64,000 nt of DNA. Origin: Drosophila miranda. Lineage: Eukaryota > Arthropoda > Insecta > Diptera > Drosophilidae. The first letter of the stretch is position 1. Every line of letters begins with the position of its first letter. The notes under the pieces are model-generated. The model was not told the origin of the DNA. It did no database searches and was given only the letters and a program-made list of their open reading frames with translations. The stretch covers positions 3,720,001 to 3,784,000 of the forward strand of contig NC_046677.1 of assembly GCF_003369915.1 (NCBI RefSeq). The letters are read 5' to 3'. Position numbers and translations under genes: made by a program. Of this stretch, positions 60,701-64,000 are shown piece after piece.

Positions 60701-61761
60701 TTACGAGGGCCACCCTCCACATGTCAAGCTATGCCCGCCAGGCAGCCAATATCTCTGAGGGAAAATACGCCCGAGCGAATCTTCTTCAAAATCTAACGGG
60801 AGGTGCCACCAATCAGGTGTACAGTCCTTGCGAACTCAAGTTGATAGACAATTCGGCGGGTGCCAACAAGCAGCATATGATCGGACGATCCACTGACGAG
60901 GACTTGGCCTTCCAGGAGCGTCGTCGCAAGTCGGCATACGCTCTGGACATGGAGCCGGCCCTGTCAGACGCAGGAGAAAGCAGCGACGAGGGCAACGAGT
61001 GCGATACACTCACCTTGAGCCGCAACTCCACGACATCCAGCTCTTGCATAGAAATCGAGCACTGCAATGGAGAAGACGACATCTGCATAGAGTGCTTCGA
61101 CGAAAACCCTCTGGATTCAGAGCTGGCCGGGAGGAGTGCGGACGGGGCCGAGGCCAAGCATCAAGTGAGTGAAGCTTTCTGCTGATTAAGGGGGTACGGG
61201 TACGGGAATCGTGTAAGAAGTGGCCTTAAATAGGCAAACACGGCCACATTTATGCCAGCACTGGTCGGTTATATCATTTCATCTGGAGAGCCACAGCCTT
61301 GTAAGGAAATCGACGCCAAGCCGTCTAACATGTCTGCGGCGGGCGTTGATTATTCGAATCTGTTGTTTATAGACGAATTTCTTGGCACGTTTAATGAACT
61401 ACGTTAAGACAACCAGTCGGCAGCAGTACTCGTAAATGAATTGATGGTTTGCAGACCAAACCCGTTTTCGGTCCATCGACAGTCCGTAATCTGCGGACCA
61501 ATTTCGCACACGGCACGTTCTGAGGGGCCAGCGCGGGAATATCTCATAGCTGTTGGATAACATTGATATGTTAATTAACCGAAGTGCTTTCTTTTCTTCT
61601 TTTAGTTGGCCGTCAGCTTCGTCAGCAGCGGATTCGCCAGCTCGCCCGCCTCTATTCAGAGCTCCAGCTCCCATGTGAATTTTGACAGCAGCGATGGGAA
61701 AGGCTGGGTGCCCTACGCACAGCCCCATCAGTTTGGGGGAACAAGCCCGAAACACGTTTAG
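48788..61761 (+). CDS. Scavenger receptor class B / CD36 family protein, isoform with first exon A
   Basis: Exons 48788-49085, 55612-55703, 55966-56126, 56192-56336, 57898-58326, 58403-58520, 59083-59249, 60356-60481, 60574-61164 and 61606-61761 close in phase and give about 760 residues. A cytoplasmic N-terminus (1-99) is followed by TM1 (AFLLLAIGFLAITTAVLV, about 101-118) and the CD36 ectodomain. That domain carries the NITNAEAF and VGPYVYK motifs, N-glycosylation sites (NIT, NET, NVT) and conserved cysteines (DHCSN, KSMCRP, CFCRKGDC, DCYYGFP). TM2 is FWIALIVGVGLLGYAI, and a long acidic/Ser-rich cytoplasmic tail of about 170 residues follows. CD36-type receptors bind or transfer lipids, lipoproteins or carotenoids. 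The D. melanogaster counterpart may be the 2L heterochromatic CG40006, from memory. Reading through the exon 9 donor would give an alternative end VSEAFC at 61185. Poly(A) signal at 62275-62280. Confidence 0.93.
49086..53425 (+). other. First intron of the scavenger receptor (part before exon B)
   Basis: No gene called. Tandem repeats: TTCGGG units at 49208-49230, ACGAAACG units at 49340-49380, CAGCCC units at 51155-51190, ATCCAGC units at 51868-51895, GGAGGC units at 52290-52330, and CGACTGT units at 52950-52990. A coding-like stretch at 52670-52798 (ELKAEPDPELKRVRVHG ... PMERRIPTSRASS, ending CTGGCG|GTACGT) is in the wrong phase to join exon 2. Confidence 0.5.
53426..53558 (+). CDS. Alternative first coding exon (B) of the scavenger receptor
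   Basis: Starts MTVVRRHMRRQSMKDFLGAL and ends RRQVI with donor AT|GTAAGC in phase 1, exactly the phase of exon A (48788-49085). Joined to 55612 it reads RRQVICAFLLLAIG and gives a protein of about 705 residues. Both first exons encode a basic cytoplasmic N-terminus with a similar core: RSMKPMDILGSFF in A and RQSMKDFLGALY in B. They are 4.3 kb apart and would be driven by separate promoters. Confidence 0.75.
53559..55611 (+). other. Intron between exon B and the common exon 2 of the scavenger receptor
   Basis: Simple repeats only: GGAGTGGGGA near 53752-53775, AAAGCC units at 53920-53950, GCAGAT units at 54577-54600, ATCGGCAG units at 54970-55000, and CTCGGACA units at 55328-55352. TATGTACATACATATG runs lie near 54845-54905. 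No coding exon. Confidence 0.5.
55704..55965 (+). other. Intron with a protein-like open frame through its 3' splice site
   Basis: A frame at 55761-55982 (73 codons) reads MFANYVSMPLLEARTRAQ, then LARTFINAARLGACKLAVGA and FLNYSGDSFLNSFDALFAEV, and ends in exon 3. Composition is unusually protein-like for an intron of this size. Including it would break the CD36 frame, so it is not part of the main product. Confidence 0.35.
56337..57897 (+). other. Fourth intron of the scavenger receptor
   Basis: 1.56 kb with CT/GA-rich DNA (56594-56620, 57455-57500), CAGTAGCCAGTA-type repeats at 56735-56800, a GCAGCG run at 56938-56962, and TTTATACC/CTTATACC repeats at 57738-57778. No coding exon. Confidence 0.6.
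58521..59082 (+). other. Intron of the scavenger receptor
   Basis: 562 bp. GGGGACT repeats (five or six units) lie at 58976-59020. No coding exon is needed to keep the reading frame. Confidence 0.6.
59250..60355 (+). other. Intron of the scavenger receptor
   Basis: 1.1 kb with AACAAC and GCAGACG short repeats at 60130-60165. Nothing else seen. Confidence 0.6.
61165..61605 (+). other. Last intron of the scavenger receptor
   Basis: 441 bp from CAA|GTGAGT to TTCTTTTAG. Retention would add six residues and stop at 61185. No poly(A) signal AATAAA is seen soon after that stop, which argues that splicing is the norm. Confidence 0.55.
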
Positions 61762-62519
61762 GATTTTTAGTTGGCTGGTAGATTATGTTGTCGGTAGTTT
61801 TAGGTTCATCGTAGCGTCGTATTTCGGGCATATTGGGCATCAACATCGCTGTTTTGGTTTTATATAGCATTTTATTTAGTGTAAATAATATAAAAGCCAA
61901 GTTGCTGTTTTAATACTGTGATAGCTTTAGAAAACAAAAAAAAAACGATAGTCGTTGTCCAAATTATCCAGGAAGAACAGAACCCATACATCCTATGTAA
62001 ATAGCCAGCACTCGATACCATTGTTAAAATTAACAGGGGTATGGTATGGCATTGTTTATGTACATATACGAAATTGTAGTCTTAGCCGTAGTCGCCTCCA
62101 TGAGGCGACAACCATAATTTGAGTTTAACTATGAATTAAAGCAAATTACACGATAAACATCAGTTAGTTGCTCAAAATAGCTGTGATGTTGCATTGAAGC
62201 AGAATTTAATAAGCAGGACTGAACGTTTTGCTCTAGAATTGTAATTGTCTTAGTTTTAGTGATGTAATACTAATAATAAAAGCGACATTTTATTTAAAGT
62301 GGAAGGAACTGCTTTTTTAAGTTTGAATACGATTTATTGGCGCCTCTAGCGATAACAAAGTATCGTTGTGGCCTATGGAAATTCTACTCTCGCAACACGG
62401 TTTTGTTCCCCAACACTGCGCAGTATATGTTGCTGGGTAGAGAAGAGGCGCAACATCAGTTAGATTTTGAAACGGTCCGACAAAAAATATGGATCGATTG
62501 TACAATCTAATCTACTTTT
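61762..62519. other. 3' region of the scavenger receptor and spacer
   Basis: Likely 3' untranslated region ending near the AATAAA at 62275-62280. The rest shows no coding or repeat feature that I can name. Confidence 0.5.
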
Positions 62520-63397
62520 AAGTGGCGGCAGTGGTGACATGAACAACGACTGTATATCCGACTTCTGGCGCTGAGACGAAAGGACTGCCCGGCGAATTCA
62601 GCTGACAGTCAGCCGAGGGCAGCGTCAAGGCTCTGATCTGCGATGGTACCACCTGTGACAACTGTGAGAATGTCCACGATGAGGTCGTGTCCCAGTGTCC
62701 TATCAACAAGGTGAGTGGAAATCCACGATATCTGCCTAAATTCTTAAACTAACAATATCCTACTCCACTTTCCCACAGCTTTGCATCGGCCGCCCTGCGC
62801 TACCGATGGTGCGGACGATTCGTTCGGAGCATGGCCCTGCCTCTGATATTCTAGCGCTCCGGCAAGAGCCGCACCGAGCCAATGTATCGAGCTTTAATGG
62901 CTGCGTCGAAGTAAGTATAATTACCACCAAATGTATGACACATTTTTGGCTAATTCTCGACCATTGTCAGAATGGGAAAGTTCTTTTTTCCGGTAACCTT
63001 CTACGCCTTTGCATAGTACGCGGACAAGGAAACGAAACCCAAAAAAATAAGCACGGAAGAAGTCAAGCCCGATGGCAACACTAAAACGCCTTCTACATGC
63101 TTATGGAAAAGCGAAAGTCCACCAATATATTCCCTGAGGCAACTCCTTCTCTTATGGCTTCTGGCTATCCCCTTGATGAAACAGCAGTCAAGTTTTTAAC
63201 GGAGTATAGTCCGGTCAAACAGTCCAAGAGCGCGAGAGGCATCAGGATCCGTGTACGTCGGACCAGACAGCTCGCTTACTTGCATACCCAGCCGCGAGGA
63301 AAGGAGCTCAGTTAAAGGTTGAGCTGGCCAACGCTTTCAGAAAGAACGAGTAGCGAGTGGCCCAGATCTTGCGGGACCGGAAAGCCTGTTTCCAGCT
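62520..63397 (+). pseudogene. Decayed spliced gene of unknown family
   Basis: At 62523-62711 one frame reads TVYPTSGAETKGLPGEFS, a TGA, then GSVKALICDGTTCDNCENVH and DEVVSQCPINK, ending at a good donor (AAG|GTGAGT). An acceptor (TCCCACAG) at 62779 starts a next piece, and further pieces read MGKFFFPVTFYAFA (63000 region) and YADKETKPKKISTEEVKPDG (63018 region) before stops. Coding-like blocks with splice-like borders but several stops and frame changes suggest a pseudogene. A Cys-rich CxxxxCxxC stretch is the only motif. I cannot name the parent. Confidence 0.4.
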
Positions 63398-63570
63398 AAT
63401 GAAATAAAACAAGAAACACGTATTTAAGGATATATTTATTTTATATTTAAGATTTATTTATTTATGGAAATAAACTCATTCCAAACCACCCAAGAGGTCG
63501 AGTTTTTGGTGCGTTTTTTTTTAGTGGTGTCCCTAATCCACTACATCTACTTTCAGGGCGGGGCCCAAAG
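63398..63570 (+). repeat. Module shared with 23608-23800
   Basis: AATGAAATAAAACAAGAAAC, ATAAACTCATTCCAAACCAC, CCAAGAGGTCGAGTTTTTGG and TTTTTTAGTGGTGTCCCTAA match the block at 23.6-23.8 kb. Here it lies just past the decayed gene and just before the stop side of a small minus-strand ORF. Confidence 0.6.
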
Positions 63571-63662
63571 CACCTTGCGAACATGTGCACCTTGCAACCG
63601 TCTCATATAAAGGTTCCGTCTGGGTGTCTGAAAGTATCCAGTTATTAACAATAAATGTAACA

Positions 63663-63902
63663 TTAATCATCGAACTTGTACTTCCCTTTTTCCAGGTATT
63701 CGTCATAAGTATCGCTGGACGCTAGGACCTTCCGCAGGGGCCGCTCTGGTGGAACATCATGGATGAGTCGCATCAAACAGCCTTCAACATCGCTGCCTAC
63801 AAAATCTTTATATATCCTTATGTAACAGCCGCACTGTACTCTAGCAAATTGCAGGGAAGTAAAACTTTGAAAAAGAGATATTCTACGCGGTTTGAAGTCC
63901 AT
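63663..63902 (-). CDS. Small hypothetical protein
   Basis: 79 codons from ATG at 63902, beginning MDFKPRRISLFQSFTSLQFA and ending SDTYDEYLEKGKYKFDD. The composition is balanced and protein-like. The middle reads CYIRIYKDFVGSDVEGCLMR, and a Pro/Arg-rich PPERPLRKV follows. No signal peptide or membrane segment is present. I do not recognise the family. The gene could be spliced to exons beyond the window edge, since only about 100 bases remain upstream. Confidence 0.45.
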   Translation of the reverse strand: MDFKPRRISLFQSFTSLQFARVQCGCYIRIYKDFVGSDVEGCLMRLIHDVPPERPLRKVLASSDTYDEYLEKGKYKFDD

Positions 63903-64000
63903 TAGGCTGGCTAATGTGGGATGTATAAGCTAAGTGAAAATTGATCACCACGAAAAAATAAAAGAACATAATAAATAAGTAGAGAATATAATTACATTAC
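63903..64000. other. Window edge
   Basis: AT-rich sequence upstream of the small minus-strand ORF. Nothing further can be supported. Confidence 0.5.

Noticed and set aside
1..64000. CRISPR arrays, rRNA genes, bacterial-type operons
   Set aside because: None seen. All tandem repeats are microsatellites or minisatellites, and gene structure is eukaryotic throughout.

Overview
The window is nuclear DNA from a fly of the genus Drosophila. Spliced genes with short GT-AG introns match Drosophila colt, concertina (cta) and Marf1, and Ohler-type core promoter motifs are present. The abundant TACATATGTACATA-type simple repeats and dispersed repeats with GGGTAT-type ends suggest the obscura group, but that is a guess from style. 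In D. melanogaster cta lies in pericentromeric 2L heterochromatin and colt lies in euchromatic 2L, so the window is probably Muller element B. Here cta is compact and its introns carry little repeat DNA.

Layout, left to right. 1-140: the 3' end of an unidentified gene. 1.0-3.6 kb: two copies of an unclassified dispersed repeat, one split by an intact-looking Tc1/mariner element with 190-bp inverted repeats and a full DD34E transposase. 7.4-10.8 kb (+): a monocarboxylate-transporter-like gene. 11.5-12.6 kb (-): a FAM210/DUF1279-like mitochondrial gene, convergent with it. 14.2 kb (-): a possible discoidin-like ORF. 15.6-17.0 kb: more of the same dispersed repeat. 17.5-19.6 kb (+): cta, the G-alpha-12/13 subunit. 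20-25.7 kb: mostly repeats and decayed ORFs. 25.7-32.5 kb (+): colt, the mitochondrial carnitine/acylcarnitine carrier, with a leucine-rich-repeat gene nested antisense in its large intron and a second, divergent copy of its last two exons downstream. 32.9-37.4 kb (-): Marf1, an RRM plus LOTUS-domain RNA regulator. 37.4-48.8 kb: about 11 kb with no gene I can support. 48.8-61.8 kb (+): a CD36/scavenger receptor class B gene with two alternative first coding exons. 62.5-64 kb: a decayed gene, a module shared with 23.6 kb, and a small minus-strand ORF.

The strongest unusual signals are: (1) the duplicated, phase-compatible 3'-terminal exon pair of colt, which could give two carrier isoforms differing in the C-terminal 122 residues; (2) a dispersed repeat family that carries a Motif 6 + Motif 1 core promoter pair and lies directly upstream of both cta and colt; (3) the Tc1 element nested in that family, with a third, internal copy of its terminal sequence; (4) alternative N-termini of the scavenger receptor and of the FAM210-like gene.

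Exon coordinates were derived by hand from splice consensus, reading-frame phase and protein continuity. For every multi-exon gene the phases close exactly, but no transcript evidence was available. No tRNA, rRNA or CRISPR array was found.
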